64,000 nucleotides of DNA, taken from Chionis minor (lineage: Eukaryota > Chordata > Aves > Charadriiformes > Chionididae). This document shows, piece by piece, positions 29,401 to 41,600 of this stretch. The position numbers and the translations under genes are program-made. Numbering within the stretch: position 1 is the first letter of the stretch; each line of letters begins with the position of its first letter. Under the pieces are notes generated by a model, which worked only from the letters and a program-made list of their open reading frames with translations, did not search any database and was not told the origin of the DNA. The DNA lies in the NCBI GenBank assembly GCA_013398295.1, contig VZSF01003599.1, forward strand, positions 162,469 through 226,468. Reading direction: 5' to 3'.

Positions 29401-32400
29401 GACTTTGTTTTATTAAAAAGACTGTCTTTTTGTTTGTCATTGTTTTGTGAGATTTTTTCATGGCATGGGAAATACACTTTCTATTACAGTCAACAAGAAG
29501 GCTGGGCTTGTGAGACTGCTTTCTCTAGCCCTGCTATCAAGCCTGGAGTGGAGAGCTGTCCTGCCTGTCCCCATGTACCCAGCTGAGGAGGAAATCTGCT
29601 CCTCCGGACACTCTGGGAGGAGAGGACTCCCGAGGGATGGTCCTTCCCTTCCAGGCATAGGGAAGAAGAGCCATGAAAGCACTTGTTTTACTTGTCCCCT
29701 TGAAGCAGGAGAGAAGCGGCTGCTGTTTTCCTGCTGGAGCATAACTAGTCAGAATTAGTTTAACCCTGGGTTACTGGTTCTTTGCTGTATTAGATCAAAA
29801 GAGCGTGTGTGCAGGTGTGTGTGTGCATGTTTCTCATAGTTAAGAATTCTGGTGGAAACCAGACTTGTACCCTCCTCACTTCCGTCAGAGCCCTTTTTTG
29901 ACCAGCCCCAGATTTACAAACAGATGTTAAGCATCCTTAACGCGTGAAGATGATTTTTGTCCCCAGATGCCAAGCTGTGAGACCATCGCGTGGCACCGTG
30001 GAGCTGCGAGCACAGCAGGCTGCCCCTTGTTAAAATGACTTTAACAGCTGATTTCCTTTACTGAGGGTTTGGAATCCCCCCTAAGCACAGCAGATTCCCT
30101 TGCTGAATTAGATTGTCTTTCTGTGGTTAGAACCCGTATATCAGAAAACTTCAGTATTCACATCCTCTAAACAAGGCTCATTAATTGCAAATTCATGACT
30201 AACAGGGTTAGGGACTAGTTAGAACTGAAGAAGCAGAACAGGAATGGAAGTGCTTAATGCTCAGTGGGATACAGTGTCTCACTGTGAGTGTCTCATTGAA
30301 AACCACTGAATATGGTATAAAGGATTGTAGCCATTTTTATAAGTAGGTGATTCTGTGCCCTCCAACTCCCCCAGTGAGAAAGTGTGTTTTTAGAGTGTTT
30401 GTTATTGCAAACACAGTGTATGCTTTGAAATCTGAAAGTTTAAGCAATTTTTTAGTATCTAGTACCTAGGTGTGTGTAGCCTTCGTAAACTTATTCTCTC
30501 CCTTTTTTATTGATGACATTTTGCAGAGACGGTTTTTCAGCTGGTTTCTGAGGATGTATAAGAGCTTCAATCATGAAGTCATAAAGGCTGGTCAAGAAAA
30601 CAGAGGCTAACCAAAACCAAAACTGTGAGAGTGGCTTATTCCTGTCCTCAAAAGCACTGTGCAATGTCCCTTGCTATTTGTCTTACTGAAATTCCCCGAG
30701 GCAATGCTAGGTGTTGGAGCCTGCTGTGTACTGCTTATAAGAATCAGCTCCTGGTGAAGGTCTTCTGTACCTGCCAGCTAATGAATGAATGAATGTTGTC
30801 TGCCCCCAAACTATTGAAGAAGCTCATTTAACAAGGATGTCGGGACTGAACCGTAATGGAGGATCTGCCATCCATACAGGGGGAATACTGGCACTGCAGG
30901 TAAAACCAGAACAGAGGAGTCCTGGTGGCAAACAGACCAGTTGCAATGATAAAGGAAAAATGCTAAAGATTTAGTACTGGTGTTGGGAAGGAAGGGGAAA
31001 GCCACAGAGGGAATGATCCTATCAACTCTACTGATTCAGGAAGTGAATTGACCCCTACACCGCCTATACTCTTCTGCACGTATAGATCAGACAGGAGCAC
31101 CTTCCTGTACCGCTTAGATCAGTTGTCTCCCAAGTTTTGATTATGACCTTTTGTCCTGTTATTTCCCCAACTTTTTATTACATGTGCAGTGCTAGGACCT
31201 CGGTCTTTATTAGAGATTAATGATGTGGAAATGGATTTGGTTCCCTGAAATCTGTAAACTTTTTTTAAAAAGTCAGAAGCGCAGCGTGCAGCTGCCTTTC
31301 ACTCTGTTTTATTGCTGTGCCAGACCTATCTGCCCATGTGCTATATCATGTTTGAATCCATCCTGAAGCAGGCTGCTGTCTGCAACTGGTCTACAGCCCT
31401 GCGAACACTAGAGTTTAATTTAAAAATCGCTGCAAGGATTAAAGAATCCTTCCCCAGTCCTGCTGGCCCAGGGTGAGTAATTTCTTTCGACAGGCAAGTA
31501 AAATGGCATTAGTTTCTTGCATTACCATCAATCACTGCGGTAAATGGCAAGCAATTTTTGTGTGGTGGCTGGTAAATTTTCCTGACAGCTTTGCAAGGCT
31601 GGACAAGCTTTCGGAGCTGCGGCAGCACTGTGAGCAACAGATGTTGGAGGGCTGAATCCTCCTGACCTCTTTGCCCATCTCAGGCTCTGGGGCTGCTGGG
31701 GTCTGTCTGTCAGGCACCAGCTCGCAGAATGATATTTTGGCCAGATCTGCAGAGCAAAAGCTGGGACTCAGAGCTTTAGGACATCTAGAGGGGAAAAACT
31801 GTCTCCTCGTCTTCACGGTTAGAAATACTGCAGGCAAATCCAGTGAGCCGGTGCTTTGGCGTAGTCCATTTGTGGGGCTTCCTCTAGACTTTATTACAGT
31901 AGCTTATGGACGCAGCCAGCCTCTGCTGCACAGACTTTGTCAGCTGTGCTCGGAGGAGACACAAAGCTTGGAACTTGCAAAATCCTTGCCAAATTTGCAA
32001 ATCCAAAAGGCGATTCAAAGCGTCAGTGGTGAAAGCTCAATCTACCTGCAGAGAGTCTTCAAAAAGCTTCTGAGAAGCACCACCCTAAGAAACCAAACAG
32101 GCGCTGTCAAAGATAAAAGCCAGTTGGGACAGTGGCCAAAGGGCTAACTAGGGCTGCCTGAGCACCAGAGTGGGATAATTTCACTGTGACGTGCTTACTC
32201 TCTGGGAGAATCTTGGAAAGTTGTCTGCAGCTAGGAAAAAAAATCTTACAGTAAAGGAAGCAGAATGGAGAATGGAAGGAAAACGGGGGGGAAAGTCTTT
32301 GATGTTTTATCTCAGCTGGAGGTCTGGTTTTCATCAGAATTCGCACATTATTAGCCTGCTTGGTGGTCACTGGTGCCTGGAGTACAAACCACATAATCAT

Positions 32401-33541
32401 AATGCTCACTAAAGTTTTCACTAGCAGCAGAAAAATGCTTTTTTGCTGTAATATATGGTGCCACCTTTTCAAGAAAAGTACTGGTATGAGCTATACTGGA
32501 AATTGAATTCTATCTTGTGGAAAGGGAGATTATTTCCTGAGCTTTCCTTATTCGCCGTCCTAGCACATACTGCTCAAGGTAAAGGTGCACTCCGAGAAGA
32601 TTGATTGGCAAGCACGAGAGGACCGCTGTTCCATGTGACAGGGATATAAAGAACGATATTTTTATTTTTTGACAGTGAAGGGGAAATGGCATTACTAGCA
32701 ATATTCAGCAATGTACTCTGCAGCCCCAGTTAGCTCTGCATATTTTATGGCATCCATTTTCTTTCTTCGATTAAACAACATAAAACCCCATAAAATAATC
32801 CAATAAAAACAACAACTACTAGTTCAGGCAAAGTTCGTGTGGCCTTTTTAATTCTGGAAGGATTTTCATTGCTGTGCTTTTTCCCCCTCTTCCCTCTAAC
32901 TCCATCCCTTGTGCTCAGGTCAGTGTCTCCTTGCCACAACCTAGATGGAGTTCCTAATAAAGACCCTTTCTGTGCTGCTTTTTTATGAAGAATACTGAGC
33001 AAGCATGGAAAAATGTATGATAGACCCCTTAAAGATCACGTCCTGCTGTTAAGCAATTGTTGGATGTGCTGAGGGCTGGATCTTCTTTCAGTAAAAGTTA
33101 GAGGTGTATACATGTTTCAAAAATCGCCCCTTTTTAATGTTATTTTTTTTGTTTGCATGTTTATTTTTTTTACTGGCGCAGTTTTAAGCAGTCTTTTAGG
33201 TAAAGGTGACCATTACTGAGTGACCTCTCGCTTTTAGCCTCATCTCCTAAGAGGAGGAGACGTGTCAATGTGGTGTTGGCCCATCAATCTCACTGTTGGT
33301 CTTCTCCCGTGTACTTTTTGAGCCATCAAAAGAGGTATATTAGCTGTGTGAAGGTCAAGGCCAGACCCCATCATTTCATGCAGAGTGCCGCCATTATGTA
33401 CTTTCTTGGGCAAGATTGCACGCACTGTCTCAAGACTAGCCACAGACTGGCTACCACTGGCAGCTTCTGGGCACCTGCCAGTCGCGGGATTTGCAGTGAC
33501 AACCTGATCTGAGCTGCGGGATTGTGCCGCCAACAGTCCAA

Positions 33542-33632
33542 CGAGTACAACAAACTCCAGGGTTGCCTGTAGTACTCGGCAGCAACCCAGGAAAGTTTTT
33601 CTGATCTCAGTCATATGCATTATGACTGAGAT
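33542..33632 (+). repeat. Interleaved inverted repeats and a perfect 12-bp hairpin
   Basis: There are three sets of complementary arms. CGAGTAC at 33542-33548 pairs with GTACTCG at 33572-33578. The ten bases at 33557-33566 pair with 33582-33591 with one mismatch. These two are interleaved (a, b, a', b'), the topology of a pseudoknot. Just after them, 12-base arms at 33604-33615 and 33621-33632 are perfect complements around a 5-base loop. The patch 33240-33600 is also less AT-rich than its surroundings. No known RNA family was recognised, and a chance origin remains possible. Confidence 0.5.
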
Positions 33633-36600
33633 ATATATTGTAAAAGATAATCCATTATATTATTTTGAATTGTATTTAATAAACCTTTTCCTTACAGGAA
33701 ATGTATGACTCTCTAAGGTGGTGAGCAAACAGCCACAGTGATGGACTAGTTTAAATGCTGTAAAGCCCCATCCAATGTTGACCAAGTCAATGCTATGGAG
33801 CTCATTATCTAGTTTTGCGGGGAGAGGGATGGAAAGTTTTTACTTTGTTGTTGTTTAGGTGCTTCCAGAAACCATGACCTTCAGGGCTTTTTTTTACTTG
33901 TAAAGGTAGAAAAACGACCCCTTTATAAAAATCCTTTGTCTCCCAGGAGGCCTGAACTCTATTCAGGCTGCAAACATTTTTGCAGTGCTGATTTCTGAAA
34001 GGAGCCTTTCAATAAAAGGAAACCTGTAAGTATCTTTGTCTTTGCAGGAGAAAACCTCTGACTTTGATTTTTTCATTACAGTTTTCAAAGCTGTGTTTCT
34101 GCATGATTGCAAGAATTCCAAGTTCAAATACTTTGGACACCTTCAGACTTGGTAATGCATTTTCTCCTGTACTTTGAGGCTTTAAGGAAGAGTTTCATCT
34201 ATTATAGCATTGCATTGGTTTCAAGGTAAAGGCCATAGTCTGAGTGTTTTAGATCTTTCAGAGAAAGGTTGAAGAGACTCAGCAGGCTTTGATTTTTTTG
34301 TCTGTAGACATGTGTTACAGAAAACCACTCCAGCATTTTACCTCTTCTCTCTACAGAGAAGGTACGCCACAGATTGTTGTGTTGGAGAAAAGAGGGCACA
34401 TACTTCAATTCTTGGAGATGTCTAAGGGCACATGACAGCAGGCACTCTTGAGCTCTTTGAATAATGATCAACACATCATGACTCAGTTAGCTGAACGAGG
34501 CAGTGGAAGATAGGAAAATCTCTCTCCTCTTTCAGGGGAGGCAGAGGTGTGAGCTGGTGTGCATCCTAATGAGGAAAGGATGCTAGGAGTTGTTTGGTAG
34601 CACAAGGATCATTTAGACTTGTAAAAAGACCTGCTGTCTCCTTTTGATCAATAGTAATAACAGTTAGATCATGTTTATTGGATACTTTGAAAGTATAAAG
34701 TGTCAAGGGAGAGTTAGGAATTGTGTATTTATTTGCAAATTATGGGCACTGTTTCCTGCCCTCCAGGCAGACAAAGGACAGAGGACCTGATCTGCTTGCC
34801 CGTGCTGGTGTAGCAGGAATTGCTGGAGGCATGTTAGTGGGATGCTGAGGTCGGCAACCCAAACATCAGACCTGTTCTCCTGGTATGAAGAGTTTGCTGG
34901 AATTTAAGAGCTTTCAGCACAGTCTAGAGCCACATTTGCTTATACTATGATTAAACTAATTCATCTTTCAAAGGCACAACAATGTTTTCAGATGGACTCA
35001 GATAAATTTTGGCTTTTAGTTTTATTAAGAAAATGCCAATTGCTACAGTACTCTTTGACCCACAGTTTTAAGTACCTACTGGGAAATCAGAGAAATATAT
35101 TGAAATACAATATCTCACAATATTTAAGTATACAAATGCACAATGTCCCCAGAGAAATAGTAATTTTTTTCTTCTCCTTGGATGAATTTCCGAGCAAAGG
35201 TTAACATCCTTATTCCCATTTTGAAGTTGCCCAGACAGTTAAATGGTTAATAAACTGTATTGAGTCTGTAGAATTAGACCTGATGTCTCCTGCCCCAGTG
35301 CCTGGAAACCTTTTTTCTGCCCGAGGGACAAAATTCCACTGATGACGTATTTCAAAGAAAACAGTGCTCGCTGTGGGAGATGGTGTTTTCATCTCATATT
35401 ACATAAAGACTTCAGAACCTCTCAGGTTTCCATAGCAGTGTTAGAAACCCATATAAACAGGTCTGATTTGTGACAGAAATAAATAAGAATAAAAATTAAT
35501 AGCTTTAATTTCAAGCCAATTAGGATGTCTTTCTGCTGGTTTTTTTAAGCTGTATTTGCTTACCTGAGAGAGACAGCACATTGAAAAAGAGTTTCTGCTG
35601 AAATATGCAGATGAAATCTTAAAATGTCTTTTCCTTTGAAAAAATTGGCAAAAATTGGGAATTTTCCATTGGATATGGAAATATAACATGATGTTAGACT
35701 GCTTTGAAGCGGTTCACATATTCTGCTGATTTTATGAGCATAGTGTTTTATCTAGAAAATATTTCTGAGACACCTTCCCCTTCCAAAAAATTCATAAGGG
35801 GTGACTCCTCTTTTTCTGACCTTGCTTTCACAGATGTGAAATTTCAATTTGCAATATTAAACAATTGTATAAAATTCATAAATCTCTTGTGATTTAGACC
35901 AGCTGAGGATCTCTTCTAAAATGTTTAGACATTCTTGGGAAAAATGTGTGACTCTTGAGAAAGTCTGCTGCATTTTTTTAGAGAAGCTACACATACACTT
36001 TGACAAAAAGGAGGGAGGATTTTTGAGAAAATACTCTCCCCATCATCATCTCCTATTTTTCATCCTTCCTTATTTTGATCATGCTTCTGTAAAAGCTTCC
36101 TCAAAATCATAAGCCATCATATTCAAGGGTAGGTTGTGTTAATTTGCCTTCCCTAATAGTTAATTTATCACATGGAAAGCACTTTACTGTCAGAATCCAA
36201 ATTAAAACCCTGTTTACTCTTTTCATTATTCAAAATCCAATATGCTAGTGAGCTTGATGCTTAGCATATTTTGAAAGCTTTGGTGGGCTAAAAAAGAAAT
36301 AGGTTGATAGTTTCACCTTTTTGGGTGGAAGAGTGGTAATTGTATCATTCTGAATCTTTAGCATCGATCCCCTCCATGATTTCAAAAGGTGTTTCCGTTC
36401 TCTGAGTTGTTGGGCTTTTTTCATGGTATCCATCTTGTCTTTGTTCCTGCCTTGCGTCGCGGTGGGTGCTGGACTTATTTTGTCTGCTTTGTCCTACCCA
36501 GTGCTTTGGCATTGACTTGCTTTCTTGAGCGCCTGTTGGAAAGAGCTATTCTGATATACGACAGTAATAAATGCTTTCATAGAAACTGCATCCCCAAATG

Positions 36601-37254
36601 CTTGACAGGGTTAAATAAGACAGCTACAAAAGGTTATATAAAAATAACAGATGCAGAGAGAAATGGAGGTATACTGGAGGGAGGGAAAGGCAAATTTCCT
36701 GATACGGTGTAAAGGTGAGAGCATGCTGAGGTCACAGGATGCAGGAGGGGTGTTCCCACCGCGTGAGCGGCGGCTGAGAAAGCTTTGGCCCTGCTGTGGG
36801 GAGGCGTTTTGGGGGGAAACGGGGCCAAGGCTGGCAGAGCACAGCAGACCCATATCTTTTTTTTTAAAACAAATTTGGGCCAATTATGCATTGGACTTGC
36901 AATGAAAGGGCAGTCACTGGAGTAGTTTTTAGCAGTGATGAAATGCGGAGGTCAAATCTTACGTAAAACTCCAGTTGACTTTGGAAGTTGCTGCTTCTGT
37001 CTCTGTTGAGTTTTCTTTATCCCCAAGGACAAGCATGCTTTTTTTTTTTTTTTTTTTGGTCCCACCATGTCCCACATGTGCCCACCTTGTTTCACTGGTA
37101 ATACCTACTGGCAGGGCACTACCAGAGCCACGTTGAGTTTTTTTTACCCTCTGGTACCATTTCTCAAGTCCTTTTTCTTAGGGTTTCCTTTTGTTTAATG
37201 CATGGCAGTTGCCCTCTGTTCCACATTGCCATCTGACTGCCATCTACCTATGTT
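33633..37254. other. Intronic sequence, nothing recognised
   Basis: AT-rich non-coding DNA with short chance open frames. A run of 19 T lies at 37039-37057. No repeat family was recognised before the CR1 end at 37255. Confidence 0.45.
37039..37057 (+). repeat. Poly-T run (19 T)
   Basis: A plain homopolymer. It could be the poly-A tail of an insertion on the - strand, but no recognisable retrocopy or SINE lies to its right. Confidence 0.85.
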
Positions 37255-37340
37255 TAGGGGTGGTTTTGGCATAGGTTTATGGTTGGACTCAATGATCTTG
37301 AAGGTCTCTTCCAACCCAAGTGATTCTATGATTCTATGAT
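37255..37340 (+). mobile_element. CR1 LINE 3' end (truncated)
   Basis: A second CR1 3' end in the sense direction. 'ggttggactcaatgatcttg' is followed by 'aaggtctcttccaacccaag' and a tail of ATTCTATG-type repeats (gattctatgattctatgat). It is more typical of the 'ggttggactcaatgat' CR1 subfamilies than the copy at 22551. Only the 3' UTR part remains. Confidence 0.93.
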
Positions 37341-38525
37341 CTCTCCACAGGGCTTTGCAGGCTGCTTGCTTTACTTTATGCTAAAGCAGCATAGTATTTG
37401 TGCTTCTACATTTGTGACCTTTTGGAGAGGGCTTGGATCTTTGCAGGATCTTTGTGTATTTTGATGTGTATTTTACACGCTTAGAAAGATAGCTTTACTT
37501 ACAGTGACGCTAATAATGGAGTCACGGAAACAAACACAGCTGGCCTAGTGTTGCTATTTTAAGGAGAATTTGATGGGGATGTAGTTTGAACACAAATCTG
37601 TGACGAGTCTTTTAAAATATAAAAGAACGAAGAAGTAAAGTTCTTGGAAAAATGCTTTAGAAAAGAAACACTTGCTTAGCTTGTGAAGATTTAGAGCCTG
37701 ATCCCCTGAGCTGCTGTAAATCTGACTTCCATAGGAGGGGAGGGTGTGCAAGATGGTTATCCGCGAGGTGGGGCACTCTCATGTCACACATACTGCAAGC
37801 CCACAGCAGCAGAAAGCATATTTGCCCACAGGCTGATCTCGCGTCAGCATTGCAGGACACACTGTCTGTTAGTAGTGGGTGTACAGTAGGAGCAGGAGAG
37901 CTGGGTGGTTTTATGGTGAAGATAGCAAAATAGTCCTTGGCAGCGCAGTTCCAGGTTCCGCCATGTGTTTTCTGGGTTAATTTTTTATCACCTCATTTTC
38001 CTCATATTTCTGGATTACCCATAGATTGAGGGGAGCTCTGGTCCTACCACAGCCCTCCATCTGCTATAATAGTGTTTCTAAATGTTTTCTCTTTTATACA
38101 CTTGCACCAATGAACTCCTGACTGTGTCTCCCTCCCAAATGCCATGGAATGCACTTGGATGTGGCAGCTAAGCATCATATATCCTCTTCTCCTTAAATCT
38201 CACAGCAAACTCCACTTGCTTCTTCCTCCTACGCAGGGAAGCTTCTATTCCTTCCAATATAGAAACACTGCCCATCTCACCCACACCCTGAAAGTCCCCA
38301 GATGTTCTGTCTGAATTCAATGATTATTTTAATTTATAGTGCTTGGCTTAATGCATCTTAAAACACATGTATTTTAACTAGAAGCTCCCCAGGGACCTTG
38401 TTCAGAACTAATTGCTTGCTGTTTGTGCAATCCTTCAAATATGTAAAATGCTCTGTGAGGGCTTGGAATTACTCAGCTCTGCTCTGGTTAGGTCTTAAAG
38501 ATGGGTAGGGGTGTCTAGCTGAAGT
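37341..38525. other. Intronic sequence, possible MIR remnant near 37935-38020
   Basis: This is mainly unremarkable. The order 'ggttccgcc', 'ctgggttaa' and 'cctcattttcctcatatttc' between 37950 and 38015 faintly recalls the sense strand of MIR. The similarity is too weak for a firm call. Confidence 0.3.
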
Positions 38526-38650
38526 GTAAGCCTGGGAATCAGGATGTATTGACCCTCATTCTGGCTCTGCAGAGACAGTATAATTTTAGGCAAGTTAAAT
38601 AAACTGGCCTACAGCTTGGATTTCCTGTATAGGAAGGATAATGATTTTAT
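38526..38650 (+). repeat. MIR-like ancient SINE, sense
   Basis: The MIR/CORE-SINE pieces appear in order: 'aagcctgggaatcagga' (about 38528), 'attctggctctgc' (to 38570), 'ttttaggcaagtta' (38584-38597), 'ttggatttcctgtata' and 'aggataatgattt'. This corresponds to the usual series ending 'cagtttcctcatctgtaaaatgrggataataat'. It is heavily diverged, as expected for a repeat older than birds. Confidence 0.6.
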
Positions 38651-41600
38651 TTTTAATTGGGCTAAACATGCATGTTGAAGGGCTGAATACAGAAATGGTT
38701 GGAAATCACAAATGGAATTTGTTATCATAACCGTTATTATTAGTACGTCATTGAGAGTGAATTTAGCTCAGATCATGCTTTCCCCCATAATGGGGGGGGG
38801 AGATAAGAGGATTTCTAAAATAGCTCTGAAAAAGTCTTTTTTCTCATCGTTTTGAGCATTTTCCATCTGCTGTGAGCACATTCCTGTTTTATTTCCTAAA
38901 TAGCTTTTCCTTCTGTTTCTATTTTGAAGTTCCTTTTGCCAAGATTTTACTTCCCAATTACTGCTGCCGGGAGTGTTGCTGGGGGTGCATGGCAAGCAAG
39001 CATTTACCTTTCAGATTTTGCCGCTAATTGACTGGGAGGCAGTGGAAGTCCCTGCACCACTTCCGCTAAGTGCTCGGCTGTTTAAATCCCTCTTGCAGCC
39101 CTTAAGTTACGTTCCAGCCCTGGTGATTACTTGTACCTTCTCCTCTCCTTCTGTTGCAGTAACTGAAAGAAGAGGTTTAGAGCAGCAGAATTCATGGGGT
39201 CGCATACATTTAAGGCTGGGATTGCATTTTAAAATAGTTTCTGGTCATTCCAAGTTGGCAGGCTGGGGATGCTTTTGCTTGCCCGCTCCATTCAGTCTGT
39301 CATGTTTCCATCTTTATATTCCACAGTAAATGGAGGACACACTGTTCAGGGAAAAAACACTGCCAGGGATTCCAAATGTATTCTGCAGTCTGAATGGAGA
39401 GCAGCTTCCTCTATTCTGCATTTGTAGCTGGAGAAGGGGGCTAAATTCACTCATGAAGCAGTTGTTTCATTGATTCCCCATTCTGAGTAGCTTTGATACT
39501 TCCCCATCCCTCCCTCTTCTTAAGATCTTACGGGCACATGAAAGGCAATGCTCGAGGATGGCACATTTCTGTTGGAGCTCCTCCACCCCTAAAGAAGAGA
39601 GTATCGTGAATAAATAGTCATCTCCTCATTTGGGATACAGGGGCTGTGGATATAGGCTGTAACGTGGGGGCCCTGTTGCAGGCCAGCTTCTGGTGAGCTC
39701 ATTCCTGTCTCATTTACATCTGTGCTAATTGTGTTATCAAAATGCCTTGTAAGTTGTAATGTTTTAAAGATGGGCAAGTGCTTTTTAACAGAACAGTTTT
39801 CTGTCTGAAAATTCCGCTCTTCAGAAAGCAAATATTTAACAGAAATGAAATGTCAGTTTTGCCAAATTTCCAATTGGCTGTCATGTTTTGTGTCGTTGTG
39901 TGTCGTTGTCCCCCCCCCCACCTCCATTTTTTCACCTTTCTTTTAATTTCACAATTATCTTTATAAAAAAGGAATTAAGCCATCTTAATGGTAACAGTTC
40001 CTTCTTGGGTGGTGCTTCCATCAAATACTTCAGTAGATCATTTCCACATTTTCAAGCCCAGACAAAGATGGCAGAATTTTTGTCAGGTGGTAAATTTAAA
40101 GGACATAAGATTTTTCTTTGGCAATTCTGTTTATCCTTACAGGTCCCTTGGAGTTGGAAGAGCAGCACATTTTATATGTGGGGAAGGGCAGTATAAGAAA
40201 ATGAAATGATGGACCCATGCTCATAATTGGAGCCTGGCACGGAGCAGGGCAATAAACCCAGCTCCTGGGCTCACACACTAACCATTCACCATCCTCTCTC
40301 CAGTTAATGTCAGCTCTGATAGGAATTTCTTATTCTTTTTCAAAGCCTCAGTCCCCAACACTTACAACAATTTTTGTGGAGTTTAGGGGCAGATTTAAAG
40401 ATATGAATCACTTATCTGAGGAATAGTAGGCTCAAACCTCCCATATGTAGGCTGGTTTAATTTGAATTTCTTGACTTTTCCTAAGTGAGAAGCTGAATTC
40501 AGTTTCTTCCTTCTTTCAACCTTTCTGGCTCTACTGATATCCAAAAATGCAAAATGACATCTTGTCTCAGCCCACCAGAACAGATGCATTGCAGGGGATT
40601 AGACTGGAAATTTTCCTAAAATGCAGCATTCTGAGACGTTTTTGGAAAATGTAGCTGGGGAGCAGAGTATGCGATGTTCACTTGATGCTAACCCAGCAAG
40701 ACAGTGGATCTGCAGCAAGCGAAAGCTGTAGGCCCAGTCAACAAGACAGCATTGCCAAAATCCAGAAGGCCTCCTGTTAAGGGACAGTGCCCTGAAGGAG
40801 AAGCCAAGCGGTGAGCCAACAGGACAGGCATTGGGAGAGTCTCATCTGCTGTCCAGACAGGCAGATAGCATCTCCTGGCTGTATTCAGACACACGAGGAG
40901 AAGCAGCAAAGCTCCCTGGCTGAGGGAGGCAGCCACAGCTGAGGGGCTGCCCGAGAGCGATGCCGGTGTTTCGGGGTGCAGCATGTCTGGAGAGGTTCCA
41001 ACAGGTGTGTAGGTAGATGTGGATATTTGAGGTTCTTGCATCCTTCCCCCTCTGCGGCGTGGGGAGCAGTGATGGGGGCAAAGAGGAGCAGCAGCTTCTG
41101 CTTCCATGAAGGGGAGCTGCACGGGGCTCCGGCATGGTTAAAGCCTGCTCAGGTGTCGTAGGGAATTGTGCCATGTTCCTTCGCATCCTTGATGGGGTAA
41201 ACCGACTGCTAGATTTGGATCAGAGTAGAAGACACTAAATGCTGCAGAGTGAAGATAACGGTAGTGCAAAAGCTGTGTAGGAGGACGTAACAAGCTTCTG
41301 ACAGATGGAAAAAGGCTGATGAATCCTGAAATCATGGGTGAAATCCAGCTGTCTTGCCCTCCTTCCCCCCTCCTCAGCGTCTCCTGCCCTTCAATTAGCC
41401 TTTAATTAATCAGGCCTTTGACTGGATGTAAAGTTGTGTTAGAGGTTTTCAGATATGTTGTCAAGAAAAAACATGGGAAATTGAGGGGGTGGTGGGGAGG
41501 TGAATTTGTTAAAAAAAAAAAAAAATTTGGCTAGGAAAGAGAAAATGTTAAAAGTGGTAGTGTTTTTTCTTTCTTTTTTTTTTTTTGTCAGGCCCTAATG

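Larger units (their letters stand above)
23031..33231. other. Intronic sequence without recognisable genes
   Basis: About 10 kb of non-coding DNA. It contains a TTTA-type microsatellite (23891-23911), a small CpG-rich patch (25805-25925), an AT-rich stretch (26480-26900), an AATG microsatellite at about 30780-30796, an imperfect GT repeat at 29804-29830 and one ambiguous base at 29400. A 158-codon open frame at 31671-32147 on the + strand has no recognisable similarity and is probably chance. Confidence 0.45.

Noticed and set aside
31671..32147. 158-codon open frame on the + strand
   Set aside because: No recognisable domain, no splice or promoter context, and length within reach of chance in 64 kb over six frames.
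33240..33620. 126-codon frame on the - strand as a gene
   Set aside because: No recognised protein family, and the frame starts inside a hairpin. Kept only as context for the inverted-repeat finding.
37039..37057. Poly-T as the tail of a processed retrogene on the - strand
   Set aside because: No coding similarity or retrocopy was found to the right of the run.
41511..41586. A run and T run as ends of a small insertion
   Set aside because: The 50 or so bases between show no repeat similarity and no target-site duplication.
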